Assembly: GCA_020846935.1 (NCBI GenBank)
Contig: JADLCY010000002.1
Coordinates: 248,001-312,000 of the forward strand
DNA from: Gemmatimonadaceae bacterium
Lineage (GTDB): Bacteria > Gemmatimonadota > Gemmatimonadetes > Gemmatimonadales > Gemmatimonadaceae
DNA length: 64,000 nucleotides
Direction: 5' to 3'
A program made the position numbers and the translations under genes. The number at the start of each line of letters is the position of its first letter. The first letter of the stretch is position 1. Below, one piece after another: positions 1 to 9,030 of the stretch. The notes under the pieces are model-generated. The model was given only the letters and a program-made list of their open reading frames with translations. It was not told the DNA's origin and did no database searches.

Positions 1-634
1 CGATCGCGGCGACGAGCTGCGCGCGCAGAACCTCCGCCGATCCGTTCCCCGTCCCCGAGAGCCCCGTGGCGCGCGCGAGCGGCACGGTTTCTGTCCATGG
101 CTCCGGGCGAAAGCCAAGCAGGCCAAACTCCGGAGGGAGTCGATCGCCAACCTGGGCGATCCATGCGTTCACGCCGGCCACGAACGCTCGCACGATCTCG
201 CGCGTGTCGGGTCCGTACGCGGCCCACTCCCGCGCCATGTCACCGCGATACGCAAACGCCCGCGCCCACCGATCACGCTCCGCGGCCGAAGGCCCGAGCA
301 CTTCGGCGAGCCGCCCTTCGCCCTGGCGCCGCCACATCTCCATCTGGAAGAGCCGATCCTGCGCGACGACAAAGCCTTGCGCGAGAAAGAGATCGTGCTG
401 GTTGCTCGCATAGATGTGCGGAATGCCCCATCGATCGCGACGCACCTCGACAGGCGCCCGGAGCCCCGGCACGCGAAGCTCGAGCGTGTCCGGAGCCGGC
501 CGGGACGATGGCGACGGCGCCGGCACCACCGCCAGCGGTTCGTTAGGCAGGCCGGAAGGCGCGGGGAGTGCGAGGGCCCCCGCACCAACGACCGCGGCCA
601 CACCCACCGTGCGAAGAAAGGCGGCAGAAGGCAT
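1..634 (-). CDS. Penicillin acylase family protein, N-terminal part (truncated by window edge)
   Basis: Only the first 211 codons are inside the window; the gene continues past position 1. An N-terminal hydrophobic stretch (residues 7-27, ending in a proline- and serine-rich linker) looks like a signal peptide, so the protein is probably periplasmic. Residues 67-76 read [10 protein letters not shown], followed by an [19 protein letters not shown] segment. This is the classic start of the alpha chain of penicillin amidase (acylase) Ntn-hydrolases, which cleave amides or acyl-homoserine-type substrates after autoproteolysis. The catalytic N-terminal serine of the beta chain lies outside the window, so activity cannot be judged. 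It is downstream of, and on the same strand as, the signal peptidase gene, with a gap of about 280 bases. Confidence 0.88.
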   Translation of the reverse strand, partial: MPSAAFLRTVGVAAVVGAGALALPAPSGLPNEPLAVVPAPSPSSRPAPDTLELRVPGLRAPVEVRRDRWGIPHIYASNQHDLFLAQGFVVAQDRLFQMEMWRRQGEGRLAEVLGPSAAERDRWARAFAYRGDMAREWAAYGPDTREIVRAFVAGVNAWIAQVGDRLPPEFGLLGFRPEPWTETVPLARATGLSGTGNGSAEVLRAQLVAAI

Positions 635-915
635 GCGTAAGTCTGCGCCCGGTGTCAGAACTCCGAAAGGCGACTGGCGTCGACGCCTTCCAGGAGCAAC
701 TCACGCGGTGATTTCGCGAGACGACAACACGCCCGTCAGGAACACGAGGCGGTCGTCACCCGTGAGTGCTGATCCGCGTCGGGTGTCGCCAGCGCAGCTT
801 CAGACTGGAAGCGAGGACGAAGGGATCCCCTCCATCCGTCCCCGATGCAATGCGTGGCTTTCGCGCGATGACCCGCGAGGCGGCGCTCCGCACGATCGTG
901 CCCCGCAACGGCTCG
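635..915. other. Intergenic stretch between signal peptidase and acylase genes
   Basis: About 280 bases between two minus-strand genes. I see no convincing reading frame, tRNA or strong hairpin. It presumably holds the acylase promoter and leader. Confidence 0.5.
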
Positions 916-1770
916 TTACTTGATCCAGTGCCCGAGCCGACCCCAGCGAATGGCAGTGAGGAACGCGAGCGGACGCGTGCTCTCGGCGTCCCACGAGTAG
1001 TAGACGAAGAGCGGGCGGCCACGGAAGTTCTCGCGCGGGACGATACCCCAGTAGCGCGAGTCCTTCGAGTTGTACCGATTGTCGCCCATCATGAAGTAGT
1101 AGCCGGCCGGGACGACGAGCGGGCCCCAGTTGTCGTGCGTGGGGAGCGTCGGCGCCGGTCCGAAGCGCGAAGCGGTGAGCGCGTACTTCGCCTGCCACTC
1201 GAAGAGTGGTGATGTTTCGTTCGGATCTCCTGGCTCCGATTCGGCACCGTAGCCCTGGCGCTGTTCGATGCCGTCGACGAAGAGCTTCGCGTCCCGCATG
1301 TACAGCGTATCGCCCGGAAGGCCGACGACGCGCTTCACGAGAATCGGCGTCGGATCCCACGGCTGATCGATCTGCGGTGGGGAGACGAACACGGCGATCT
1401 CGTAGCGACGCGGCTCCGTGTACCCGGGCAGATTGATGTTCGTGAACGGAATGTGCGGGCCGTAGGCGAGCTTGTTCACGAACAGCCAGTCACCGATGAG
1501 CATCGACGGGATCATGCTCCCCGAGGGAATCCGATAGGCCTCGAAGAAGAAGATCCGGATGAACAGGAAGATGGCGACCGTGCCGAGGATGCCCTTGAGG
1601 TTCTCGCGCCACGTCGAGGAGGCGGCGCCTTTTGACTTGGCGGCGCGCACGACGTTGCGGGGCTTTGGCGGTGTGGACGACTTCTTGGCCACTCGATGTG
1701 GGGTGATCGGAGGCGACGGCGCGAAGCCCGCGCGGGCGGCGGTCGACTCCGGGATGAGGGCCAACGGCAC
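916..1770 (-). CDS. lepB: Signal peptidase I
   Basis: Type I signal peptidase (S26), which cleaves signal peptides from exported preproteins at the outer face of the inner membrane. A basic, proline-rich N-terminus (1-57) precedes one membrane segment (about 58-76). Then comes the box with the nucleophile, PSGSM (Ser85), and the general base in ILVKRVVGLPGD (Lys146). The C-terminal MGDNRYNSKDSRYWG box is also present. Length (284 residues) is normal. The ATG at 1770 gives a long basic N-tail. A GTG at 1692 (VAKKSS...) is an equally plausible start and would remove 26 residues. Many proteins in this window carry signal peptides or lipoboxes, so it fits the envelope-rich context. Confidence 0.95.
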   Translation of the reverse strand: MPLALIPESTAARAGFAPSPPITPHRVAKKSSTPPKPRNVVRAAKSKGAASSTWRENLKGILGTVAIFLFIRIFFFEAYRIPSGSMIPSMLIGDWLFVNKLAYGPHIPFTNINLPGYTEPRRYEIAVFVSPPQIDQPWDPTPILVKRVVGLPGDTLYMRDAKLFVDGIEQRQGYGAESEPGDPNETSPLFEWQAKYALTASRFGPAPTLPTHDNWGPLVVPAGYYFMMGDNRYNSKDSRYWGIVPRENFRGRPLFVYYSWDAESTRPLAFLTAIRWGRLGHWIK

Positions 1771-1834
1771 GTGGGTCGCTCGCCGCCGGCAAATCTAACT
1801 ACGGCCCCGCTGCCTGCGGGTGTCGTGAACGGCA

Positions 1835-1865
1835 GCGAGGCGCGCCCCTGGGGGACGCGCCTCGC
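1835..1865. terminator. GC-rich hairpin between SWIB gene and lepB
   Basis: A perfect 10-bp inverted repeat (GCGAGGCGCG at 1835-1844 and its complement at 1856-1865) encloses an 11-base loop. It lies just after the SWIB stop codon. No T-run follows on either strand, so termination strength is uncertain. Confidence 0.55.
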
Positions 1866-1887
1866 GGTACCGTCGGGAGGCCGAGGC

Positions 1888-2241
1888 CTACGACAGGTGC
1901 TTGCTGACGAGCTTCGTCATCTCGAACATGGAGACCTGCTTCTTGCCACCGAAGACCGCCTGGAGCGCCGCATCGGCGTTGATGTTGCGACGGTTCTTGG
2001 TGTCCTGGAGCTTGTGCTTCTTGATGTAGTCCCACAGTCCCTTGGCGACGGCGGAGCGCGGGAGCGGCTTGGAACCCACGACGGCGGCGAGGGCCGCGCT
2101 CGGGGTCATCGGCTTCATGAACGCCGCGTTCGGCTTGCGCTTGGCGGCCTTCTTGGCGGCCTTCTTCGGGGCCGCCTTTTTCGCGGCCTTCTTTGGCGCC
2201 TTCTTCGCCGCCTTCTTTGCGGCCTTCTTCTTTGCAGGCAT
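1888..2241 (-). CDS. SWIB/MDM2-domain protein with lysine-rich histone-H1-like N-terminus
   Basis: 117 residues. The first 36 are almost entirely Lys, Ala and Pro in (A/P)KKAAKK-type repeats, like the C-tail of histone H1 or bacterial H1-like proteins, and should bind DNA non-specifically. Residues 37-117 form a SWIB domain (PSAALAAVVG, then LWDYIKKHKLQD, then KNRRNINADAALQAVFGG, then MFEMTKLVSKHL), related to the MDM2/BAF60b fold. In bacteria SWIB is known alone or fused to topoisomerase in Chlamydiae. The likely role is a small nucleoid-associated protein. I chose the ATG at 2241 over an in-frame upstream start because AGGAG sits six bases before it and a sigma70-like promoter lies just upstream. 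Confidence 0.9.
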   Translation of the reverse strand: MPAKKKAAKKAAKKAPKKAAKKAAPKKAAKKAAKRKPNAAFMKPMTPSAALAAVVGSKPLPRSAVAKGLWDYIKKHKLQDTKNRRNINADAALQAVFGGKKQVSMFEMTKLVSKHLS

Positions 2242-2276
2242 GGTCGACTCCTGAGTGTGTTGGTACGTGTTTCCCC

Positions 2277-2305
2277 GGTATAAACAACGAGCAACGCGCC
2301 AACAA
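2277..2305 (-). promoter_or_regulatory. Sigma70-like promoter of the SWIB gene
   Basis: Reading the minus strand: -35 TTGTTG (2300-2305), a 17-base spacer, and -10 TATACC (2277-2282). The expected transcript start near 2270 gives a short leader of about 30 bases before the ATG at 2241, with AGGAG inside it. The match and spacing are good, but this is untested. Confidence 0.55.
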
Positions 2306-2330
2306 GCTATGAGAGCGCCCCGTGCGCGCA

Positions 2331-2382
2331 ATAGGGAAAGCAGGCATTTCCCTAGGGAAAACGCGTTTTTCGCTGGGGAAAT
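2331..2382. promoter_or_regulatory. Cluster of TTTCCC/GGGAAA sites with a 14-bp palindrome
   Basis: Four GGGAAA or TTTCCC/TTCCCC half-sites occur in about 50 bases. They include the perfect palindrome TTTCCCTAGGGAAA at 2347-2360. The cluster begins roughly 25 bases upstream of the -35 of the SWIB promoter, where activators or nucleoid proteins often bind. The binding protein is unknown. Confidence 0.4.
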
Positions 2383-2455
2383 CGCACGGCGCACGCGGTG
2401 CGGCGCCGTCGCGCGTTCATCGCGTGGTCGCGCGCGGCGAGGCGCGAGAGCGCAG

Positions 2456-3343
2456 TCAGCGCGCCGCGAGCTCCCGCATGAGGCTCACCATGTCCGCGTC
2501 CCACGGGTCCGCCGACGCATCGTCCTCAGCGACGGCGTTGTTCGCCTGCGGCGTTTCGAGGATCAGTGGCACCGCGTGCGCGCGCGCGTCGGCCAGCAGC
2601 CAGCGAAACGGCTCGGCGCCGATGCGACCTCGCCCGATCAGCGCGTGACGGTCCCGGTTGGAACCGAACTCGCCCTCGGAATCGTTGCAGTGAAAGAACG
2701 ACGGCGCCTCGCCGATCACCTCGGTGAAGCGATCCAGCGTGCCGCGCTGGGCCTGCGCCGAGGTGTGGATGTCGAGACCGCTGGCAAAGAGGTGGCACGT
2801 GTCGAGTCCATAGCCCGTGCGTCCGCGCAACGCGGCGGGCACGCGCGCCAGCATCCCCGCGATCTCCTCCGGCGTCCGACCCATCGTGCGTCCTGCTCCC
2901 GCCGTGTTTTCAATCAGCACGCGGGCCGTACCTGGGGCCGACTCGATTGCACGCACGATGGCGTCGCCAACGCGATCGATCGCCGCCGCCGGGTCGCCGG
3001 TACCCGCCGAGCCCGGGTGAAAGCAACACGCGAACGCCCCGAGCGCACTTGTCCGCTCCAGTTCCTTCGCCAACCCCAGCGCCGCACGCGCGTACTTGTC
3101 GTCCTCTGGTGACGCGACGTTGATCACGTACGACGCGTGGACGAGACAGCGCGTTCGGTCCAGGCCCTGCTCGGCCATCGCCGCCACGAATCGCTGCACG
3201 CGCTCGGGACGGACGGAGATCTTCTCGTTGTAGAACTGCGGCTTGGCACTAAAGACCTGCAATGCATTTGCGCCGCTCGCCGCCGCGCGCCGCACCGCCA
3301 TGTCGATGCCGCCGGTGTCGTTGGGATGAACGCCGATGAACAC
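2456..3343 (-). CDS. nfo: Endonuclease IV (AP endonuclease)
   Basis: Cuts DNA 5' to abasic sites in base-excision repair; cytoplasmic, three-metal zinc enzyme. The full set of family metal-ligand motifs is visible in order: CLVHASY, CFHPGS, LIENTAG, GLDTCHLFASG, FFHCNDSEGEFGSNRDRHALIG and ILETP. Length is 295 residues, close to the roughly 280 of the family. I chose the GTG at 3343 because it gives the family-like N-terminus VFIGVHPNDTGGIDMAV. An ATG at 3391 in the same frame would add a non-conserved 16-residue extension. Neither start has a clear ribosome-binding site. It is on the same strand as the SWIB gene but 214 bases upstream, so probably separately transcribed. Confidence 0.93.
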   Translation of the reverse strand: MFIGVHPNDTGGIDMAVRRAAASGANALQVFSAKPQFYNEKISVRPERVQRFVAAMAEQGLDRTRCLVHASYVINVASPEDDKYARAALGLAKELERTSALGAFACCFHPGSAGTGDPAAAIDRVGDAIVRAIESAPGTARVLIENTAGAGRTMGRTPEEIAGMLARVPAALRGRTGYGLDTCHLFASGLDIHTSAQAQRGTLDRFTEVIGEAPSFFHCNDSEGEFGSNRDRHALIGRGRIGAEPFRWLLADARAHAVPLILETPQANNAVAEDDASADPWDADMVSLMRELAAR

Positions 3344-3537
3344 GAAAAAGGGAAAGGGGTCGCCGGAATGTATTCCGACGCCCCCTCTCATGACTCGCCA
3401 GTCGCGGGTCGCGAGCCTCGGCTCGCCCCTGAACGCGCGCGGCGTGCTCCCCCCCTACGCTCGACGGCCACTCGCGGTGACCGTGCTTTCGACTCACCGC
3501 AGCACGACGGCCACTGGCACTGCCGCGCGCTTTCGGA

Positions 3538-6180
3538 TCACTGCACGCGGAGGACCACCATGCCGATGCCGTTGGGCGGCAGACCCCCGCTCGTCGAACG
3601 GATCGCCAACACCTGAGGTGCCGTCTGCGTGCCGCTGATCTCCCACGCCGCCCAGCCACCTCCGGGCAGAAAGCTCACGGTGCGGAGCCCGCTGCTGAAC
3701 GTGCCGAACGTGGCCGATCGCACACTGAGCGGCCACGCCCGCGGGAACGCCGGCGTCGTGCTGCCATCCTGGTTCCGGAAGACGAGGTTCGCATTCATCC
3801 CCGAGAACACGTCGCGCGTGTTCCAACTCGGCAGTCGAAGACGCGGGTCGCTGATTGTGCCTCCAGGGTAGTTGTCTGCGGTCGAGGCCATTGAGAACAG
3901 ACCGAACAGCTCGCTCCAGGGACGGCCGGTGCGGTTCAGGACGTTCGTCACGCCGCGGTCGGTGCGCTGGTGCACCAGCGCTCGCGTGAAGGTCGACTCG
4001 CTCCCGTTGTCGAACTGGTCCGTCACCCAGCGCGCGAACGACCACGATCCGCCATAAATGATCAGGTCCGCGTTGTCGAGGATCGATTTGGTTTCGTTCG
4101 CCACGTAGTGCTGATAGAGGAACTGGAACGGGTGCAGAATGGCTTCGACCGGGTCGCTGCACGTGGCCGACGCCACCGCGTAGTCGCAGCGCGGCCCGTC
4201 GGTCCAACGCAGGTCTGCCTTCGAGCCAAACGCCCCGTAGATCTTGCGGGCCCAGAGCTCGGTCGCCATCTGCGCCGTCGCCTCTTCGAGCCACGTCTCC
4301 TCACCCTGTGATGCGTCGAGGAAGATGCGCTGCACGTACATCACGACGTGTTTCATCTCGTGGATCATCGTGCCGCGCGTGTACCGCTTCCACGTGGCCA
4401 GATCGTACTTGCCGCGAACGCCGTTCTCATTGGGAGCGATCGCGTAGAAGTATTCGCCCTCGTTGCTCGGCAGGCACACGTTGTCCGGATCGGGATCCTC
4501 CTGCTCGAAGAAGTCGCACGAGGTGACGTACCCCAGCAGCGACCCGCCGTTGTTGAGCTGGTACTCGTTCACCCGCTTCGAGAAGATCGCGATCACCCGG
4601 CCGTTGTTGTCGGTGAGCGAGTCGAGCGCCAGTGGATCCCCGAACGAACTGAGGACGTCGTACATGTTCGTGTCGAAGTCGGTGCCAACCGCCTGGAACT
4701 CGGCGTCCATCGTACCAAAGTTCTCGTTGGTGGAGTCCTCCATGATGATGAGCTTGGGGCCGACATACACGACGCGCACCCGCACGGAGTCGAACGAGTT
4801 GTAGTTGTTGAACGTCTTCGGCATGCGCTTCCACAGGCGATCGCCCACGTTCGGCGGCGGCACCGGGACCACCGCGGCGCTCGCTCGCGCCGAGGCGCCG
4901 AATGCCTGTCGCGCCGTGGCGCTCACGTCACGCGCGTTTCGACGCGCGCGTTCACGACGCTGCAGCAGCGCACCCCGCAGGCCCGCGCCGCGTGAGATGA
5001 GCGCGGCGTTCGACTCCAGTGCGGCCAGGTGCCCGAGTGCGAACGCCGCGGCGTTACGCGTCACGAGCGCGCTCACCAGTGGGCCGGCGGTGGGCGTGGC
5101 TGACGAGGGCTGCGCCGGTCCTGCGGCCTGCGCGGCCGATGCCCCGCTCGCCGCACCCAGCAACTGGAAGCTCGTCTTCACGTTCGGATTGGTGCTCGCG
5201 TTGAACGCCGTCACCAGATACCGACCGCCGGTCACGGCAAACTCGTTGCACGCCAGGTCGCCGCTGCTCGTGAGCAGCATGTGCTGGCCCACGCCCAGCG
5301 TGCGCGGCGTCGCCACCGCAAGCCCGGCCGCCCCGCTGGCGGTGTCACCATTCACGATCACGGCCACCGGCACCGGACCCGTGGGCGAACAGGGCAGCGC
5401 ATTCGCGGAAGGCACGGTGAACGACACGCTGGTCGCCGTCGACGCCGTGACGGTCGCGCGGATGCCGTTCACCAGCACCTCGTTCTCCGTCGGCACGGCG
5501 GAGAAGTTCGCGCCGGTGACGGTCGCGGCGATCCCCGGCGTCCACTGCGATGGGCTCGCCGTGCCAAACGTCGGCGCCGTCAGGCTGCGCACACGCACCG
5601 AAATGCTGTCACGCTTACCCTCGGCCACCGCGAGCACCCACGTGGTGCCGGCGCCCACGCCCGTCACGAGACCCGTGGTGGAGACGCTGACGGTCGCCGG
5701 AGCCAGAGAACTCCACACGACGGCACGCCCGGTGATCGGGCGACCAATGGCATCCTGTACCTGGGCGGTGAGTTGCGACGTCTCGCCCGAACGCACGGTC
5801 ACGGTGCGTGGACTGATGACCACCGCAAAGACCGGGATCGGAATCACGGTGATCGGCGCGGACCCGGTGACGCCCTCCACCGCCGCCGTGATCGTCGCCT
5901 GGCCAGCGGTCACTCCGGAGACCACGCCGTCAGCGGCCACCGTAGCCACCGTCGGTGCGGACGAAGACCAGGTCACCGTGCGACCGCTCAGCGGATTCCC
6001 CTGTGCGTCGCGCGCCGAATACGAGAAAGCGAGCGTGGCCCCCACCTCGAGCTGGGTCGCGGGCGCCGTCACCGCAACGCTTGCGACCTTTGGAGGACCC
6101 GACGGCTTGTCGCCTCCACCTCCACATGCCGCCAGCACCACCGCCAGTGCCGTCGTGATCGATCGACGAGTTCTGTTCAT
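3538..6180 (-). CDS. Surface lipoprotein with Ig-like/IPT domains and an HExxH metalloprotease-like domain
   Basis: 880 residues. The N-terminus has a lipobox (ALAVVLAAC, then GGGG), so it is probably a lipid-anchored envelope protein. Two Big_2-type bacterial Ig repeats follow (VASVAVTAPATQLEVGATLAF... and AVVISPRTVTVRSGETSQL...), then an IPT/TIG-like stretch (ATVTGANFSAVPTENEVLVNG). The C-terminal half carries MIHEMKHVV, an HExxH zinc motif, followed about 16 residues later by GEETWLEEATAQMATELW. Its conserved glutamates could be the third ligand, as in gluzincins. The same layout is seen in M30-like peptidases. The ATG at 6180 is preceded by CCGGAG at good spacing. Substrate unknown. The C-terminus beyond the protease region is unassigned. 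Confidence 0.8.
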   Translation of the reverse strand: MNRTRRSITTALAVVLAACGGGGDKPSGPPKVASVAVTAPATQLEVGATLAFSYSARDAQGNPLSGRTVTWSSSAPTVATVAADGVVSGVTAGQATITAAVEGVTGSAPITVIPIPVFAVVISPRTVTVRSGETSQLTAQVQDAIGRPITGRAVVWSSLAPATVSVSTTGLVTGVGAGTTWVLAVAEGKRDSISVRVRSLTAPTFGTASPSQWTPGIAATVTGANFSAVPTENEVLVNGIRATVTASTATSVSFTVPSANALPCSPTGPVPVAVIVNGDTASGAAGLAVATPRTLGVGQHMLLTSSGDLACNEFAVTGGRYLVTAFNASTNPNVKTSFQLLGAASGASAAQAAGPAQPSSATPTAGPLVSALVTRNAAAFALGHLAALESNAALISRGAGLRGALLQRRERARRNARDVSATARQAFGASARASAAVVPVPPPNVGDRLWKRMPKTFNNYNSFDSVRVRVVYVGPKLIIMEDSTNENFGTMDAEFQAVGTDFDTNMYDVLSSFGDPLALDSLTDNNGRVIAIFSKRVNEYQLNNGGSLLGYVTSCDFFEQEDPDPDNVCLPSNEGEYFYAIAPNENGVRGKYDLATWKRYTRGTMIHEMKHVVMYVQRIFLDASQGEETWLEEATAQMATELWARKIYGAFGSKADLRWTDGPRCDYAVASATCSDPVEAILHPFQFLYQHYVANETKSILDNADLIIYGGSWSFARWVTDQFDNGSESTFTRALVHQRTDRGVTNVLNRTGRPWSELFGLFSMASTADNYPGGTISDPRLRLPSWNTRDVFSGMNANLVFRNQDGSTTPAFPRAWPLSVRSATFGTFSSGLRTVSFLPGGGWAAWEISGTQTAPQVLAIRSTSGGLPPNGIGMVVLRVQ

Positions 6181-6398
6181 GGGTCTCCGGACCAGGTGAG
6201 GCGCCTCTTCCGCGCCGTGCAAGCTATGATGAGACACGCTCCAGGCAGCTACACCTACCCGGGGTTCGCGCTCCCAGGAGGCGTGTCGGGGGCACGACGC
6301 CAGCGGACCCACCGACCGCGGACTATCTTGTTCGTTCGCACGCAACGTCTGTTCCGACCGGCTGCTGCCGGCCACGACCGCCCCTCACGGATCGACCC

Positions 6399-8093
6399 AT
6401 GACCGCCACTGCTCCCGATCGCGCCGCCTCCCGCGCCGGCGCTGACGCCGTTCGCCCCGGCGCTTCCGGCTTCAACGGCATCCGCAAGGTGCCTGCGCCT
6501 GTCAACGAACCGATTCGGTCGTACGCGCCAGGTTCCCCCGAGCGCGCCTCGCTCAAGGCTCGGCTCGACAGCATGTCCCGGGAACGCGTGGAGATCCCGA
6601 TCATCATCGGGGGCAAGGAGTACCGAACGGGCGAACTCGGCCATGCGGTCATGCCGCACGATCACCAGCACGTGCTCGCCGACTACCACAAGGCCAAGCC
6701 CGAGCACGCGCGCATGGCGGTCGAGGCGGCCGTAGCAGCGCAGCGCGAGTGGTCGCAGTGGCCGTGGGAGGACCGGGTGGCGGTGTTCCTCAAGGCGGCC
6801 GAGCTGCTCGCCACGAAGTATCGCGATACGCTCAACAGCGCGACGATGCTCGGCCAGTCAAAGACCGTGTTCCAGGCCGAGATCGACTCGGCGTGCGAGT
6901 TGATCGACTTCTGGCGCCTCAACGCGCACTACGCGCAGGAGATCTACGCCGACCAGCCGATGTCGAGCGCGGGCATGTGGAACATGCTCGACTACCGCGC
7001 GCTCGAGGGGTTCGTGTACGCCATTTCCCCGTTCAACTTCACCGCGATCGGCGGCAACCTCGCCGGTTCACCGGCGCTGATGGGGAACGGCGTGGTGTGG
7101 AAGCCCGCCGCGACCGCCATGCTGTCGGGGTACTACATCATGCGCATCCTGGAGGAGGCCGGCCTTCCGCCAGGCGTGATCAACTTCATCCCGGGCGACC
7201 CGGTGATGATCAGCGACTACGTGCTGACGCACCGCGAGCTCTCCGGCGTGCATTTCACGGGCAGCACTGGCGTGTTCAACGCCATGTGGAAGACGATCGG
7301 CGCGAACATGTCGAACTACCGCGGCTATCCGCGCATCGTGGGCGAGACGGGCGGCAAGGACTTCATCCTCGCGCATCCGTCTGCCGACGCGCAGGCCGTG
7401 GCCGTGGCGATCGCGCGCGGCGGGTTCGAGTACCAGGGCCAGAAGTGTTCCGCCGCGAGTCGGGCGTACATCCCGCGTTCGCTGTGGAACACCGTGCGTG
7501 ACAGCACGGTGGCGATGATCGGCGACATCCGCATGGGCGACGTCCGCGACTTCCGCAACTTCATGGGCGCGGTGATCGACCAGCGGGCGTTCGACCGGAT
7601 CTCGGACTACCTCGCCGATGCGCGCGCCAACGCTTCGGTGCTCGCCGGCGGCAAGGCGAAAGGCGACACGGGCTGGTTCATCGAGCCCACGCTCGTGGAG
7701 ACGAAGGATCCGGGGTATCGCCTGCTGTGTGAGGAGATCTTTGGTCCGGTGGTCACCGTGCACGTCTACGACGACGCAAAGTGGCACGACATCCTCGGCA
7801 CGGTCGATCGCACGTCGCCCTACGCGCTGACCGGCGCGGTATTCTCCAACGATCGGCAGGGTGTGCGCGACGCGATGACCGGCCTGCGCAACGCCGCTGG
7901 CAACTTCTACATCAACGACAAGCCGACCGGTGCGGTGGTGGGCCAGCAGCCCTTTGGCGGCGCGCGCGCCTCAGGCACCAACGACAAGGCGGGCTCCAAG
8001 CTCAACCTGCTCCGCTGGATCTCCCCGCGCACCATCAAGGAGACGTTCGTGCCGCCGACAGATTATCGCTATCCGTTCATGGGCGCCGAGTAG
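6399..8093 (+). CDS. pruA: L-glutamate gamma-semialdehyde (1-pyrroline-5-carboxylate) dehydrogenase
   Basis: ALDH4-family enzyme oxidising glutamate semialdehyde to glutamate with NAD, the second step of proline catabolism; cytoplasmic. The N-terminus (PAPVNEPIRSYAPGSPERA) matches the eukaryotic/Bacteroidetes-type P5CDH. Catalytic residues are visible: general base Glu316 in GETGGKD and nucleophile Cys350 in YQGQKCSA. The NAD-site GSTGVF (288-293) and the NDKPTGAVVGQQPFGGARASGTN segment typical of this family are also present. Length (564) is normal. Start is the ATG at 6399. No proline dehydrogenase gene is visible nearby. A PhzF-family gene follows after 19 bases on the same strand. Confidence 0.94.
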   Translation: MTATAPDRAASRAGADAVRPGASGFNGIRKVPAPVNEPIRSYAPGSPERASLKARLDSMSRERVEIPIIIGGKEYRTGELGHAVMPHDHQHVLADYHKAKPEHARMAVEAAVAAQREWSQWPWEDRVAVFLKAAELLATKYRDTLNSATMLGQSKTVFQAEIDSACELIDFWRLNAHYAQEIYADQPMSSAGMWNMLDYRALEGFVYAISPFNFTAIGGNLAGSPALMGNGVVWKPAATAMLSGYYIMRILEEAGLPPGVINFIPGDPVMISDYVLTHRELSGVHFTGSTGVFNAMWKTIGANMSNYRGYPRIVGETGGKDFILAHPSADAQAVAVAIARGGFEYQGQKCSAASRAYIPRSLWNTVRDSTVAMIGDIRMGDVRDFRNFMGAVIDQRAFDRISDYLADARANASVLAGGKAKGDTGWFIEPTLVETKDPGYRLLCEEIFGPVVTVHVYDDAKWHDILGTVDRTSPYALTGAVFSNDRQGVRDAMTGLRNAAGNFYINDKPTGAVVGQQPFGGARASGTNDKAGSKLNLLRWISPRTIKETFVPPTDYRYPFMGAE

Positions 8094-8112
8094 CGCGAAT
8101 GCGGCGCCCGGC

Positions 8113-9030
8113 GTGACGGCCTCCTATCGGTATCTCACCGCGGACGTCTTCACGAGTACGCCGTTCGGCGGGAACCAGCTCGCGGTGCTTCCGGACGCCC
8201 GCGGGCTGTCGGCGAGTCAGATGCAGGCGATCGCGAAGGAGTTCAACTACGCGGAATCGACCTTCGTCTTCCCGCCGGACGACCCGCGCCACACACGACG
8301 CGTCCGGATCTTCACACCGGCGAACGAGATGCCGTTTGCCGGGCACCCGACGGTCGGCACGGCCCACGTGCTCGCGGCGATCGGCGAGATTCCGCTGACC
8401 GGCGACAGTACACGCATCACCTTCGAGGAAGGCGTGGGGCCGGTGCCCGTACGGATCCGGTCGAGAAACGGCGTGCCTGAGTTCTGCCAGCTCTCCGTAG
8501 CCAGGCTGCCGGAGACCTTTCCGCCGTTGCCGGCACGTGAGGTGCTGGCCCCCATGTTGTCGCTCGCGAGCGACGACGTACTTGGCGGTCGTTTCCATCC
8601 CCAGGCCGTTTCGGCTGGCGTGCCGTTCGCCCTCATTCCCCTGCGTGACCGCGACGCGGTCGGCAGGGCAAAGCTGCGCGTCGATCTGTGGGAACGCGCG
8701 CTCTCGGACACGCCGCACCCGATGGTGATGGTGTTTGCGCACGACGCCGAGCACGCCGGGCACGACGTGCGCGCCCGCATGTTTGCGCCCAGCGAATCCA
8801 TCCCCGAAGATCCCGCCACCGGCTCCGCGTGCGCCGCGCTCGGCGGCTACCTGGGTACGCGCGACGACCGACGCGACGGCACGCTGCGATGGGTCGTGGA
8901 GCAGGGGTTCGAGATGGGCCGACCCAGCATTCTCGAGGTCGAAGTGGACAAGTCAGCTGGCGACATCACGGCCGTGCGCGTGGGCGGCGCGAGCGTGCTG
9001 GTCTGCGAGGGAACGATCCGGGTACCGTGA
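8113..9030 (+). CDS. PhzF-family isomerase
   Basis: 305 residues, matching the PhzF/diaminopimelate-epimerase-like fold. The N-terminus (YLTADVFTSTPFGGNQLAVLPDA) contains the FGGNQLAV box. YAESTFVFPP carries the catalytic glutamate. FTPANEMPFAGHPTVGTA is the diagnostic PhzF motif, and EDPATGSACAALGGYL is the second-domain mirror. Members isomerise trans-2,3-dihydro-3-hydroxyanthranilate in phenazine synthesis, but most act on unknown substrates and no phenazine genes are near. The GTG at 8113 is used because it opens directly on the conserved N-terminus; longer in-frame starts would overlap pruA deeply. Confidence 0.88.
   Translation: MTASYRYLTADVFTSTPFGGNQLAVLPDARGLSASQMQAIAKEFNYAESTFVFPPDDPRHTRRVRIFTPANEMPFAGHPTVGTAHVLAAIGEIPLTGDSTRITFEEGVGPVPVRIRSRNGVPEFCQLSVARLPETFPPLPAREVLAPMLSLASDDVLGGRFHPQAVSAGVPFALIPLRDRDAVGRAKLRVDLWERALSDTPHPMVMVFAHDAEHAGHDVRARMFAPSESIPEDPATGSACAALGGYLGTRDDRRDGTLRWVVEQGFEMGRPSILEVEVDKSAGDITAVRVGGASVLVCEGTIRVP

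Noticed and set aside
2042-2254. 70-residue plus-strand frame rich in Ala and Phe
   Set aside because: It is the complement of the Lys-Ala repeats of the SWIB protein and has no start signals.
4805-6199. 464-residue open frame on the plus strand opposite the Ig/HExxH lipoprotein gene
   Set aside because: Low-complexity Ala/Val/Thr translation with no motif. The minus frame carries a lipobox, Ig repeats and a metalloprotease motif, so this is a shadow of GC-rich coding sequence.
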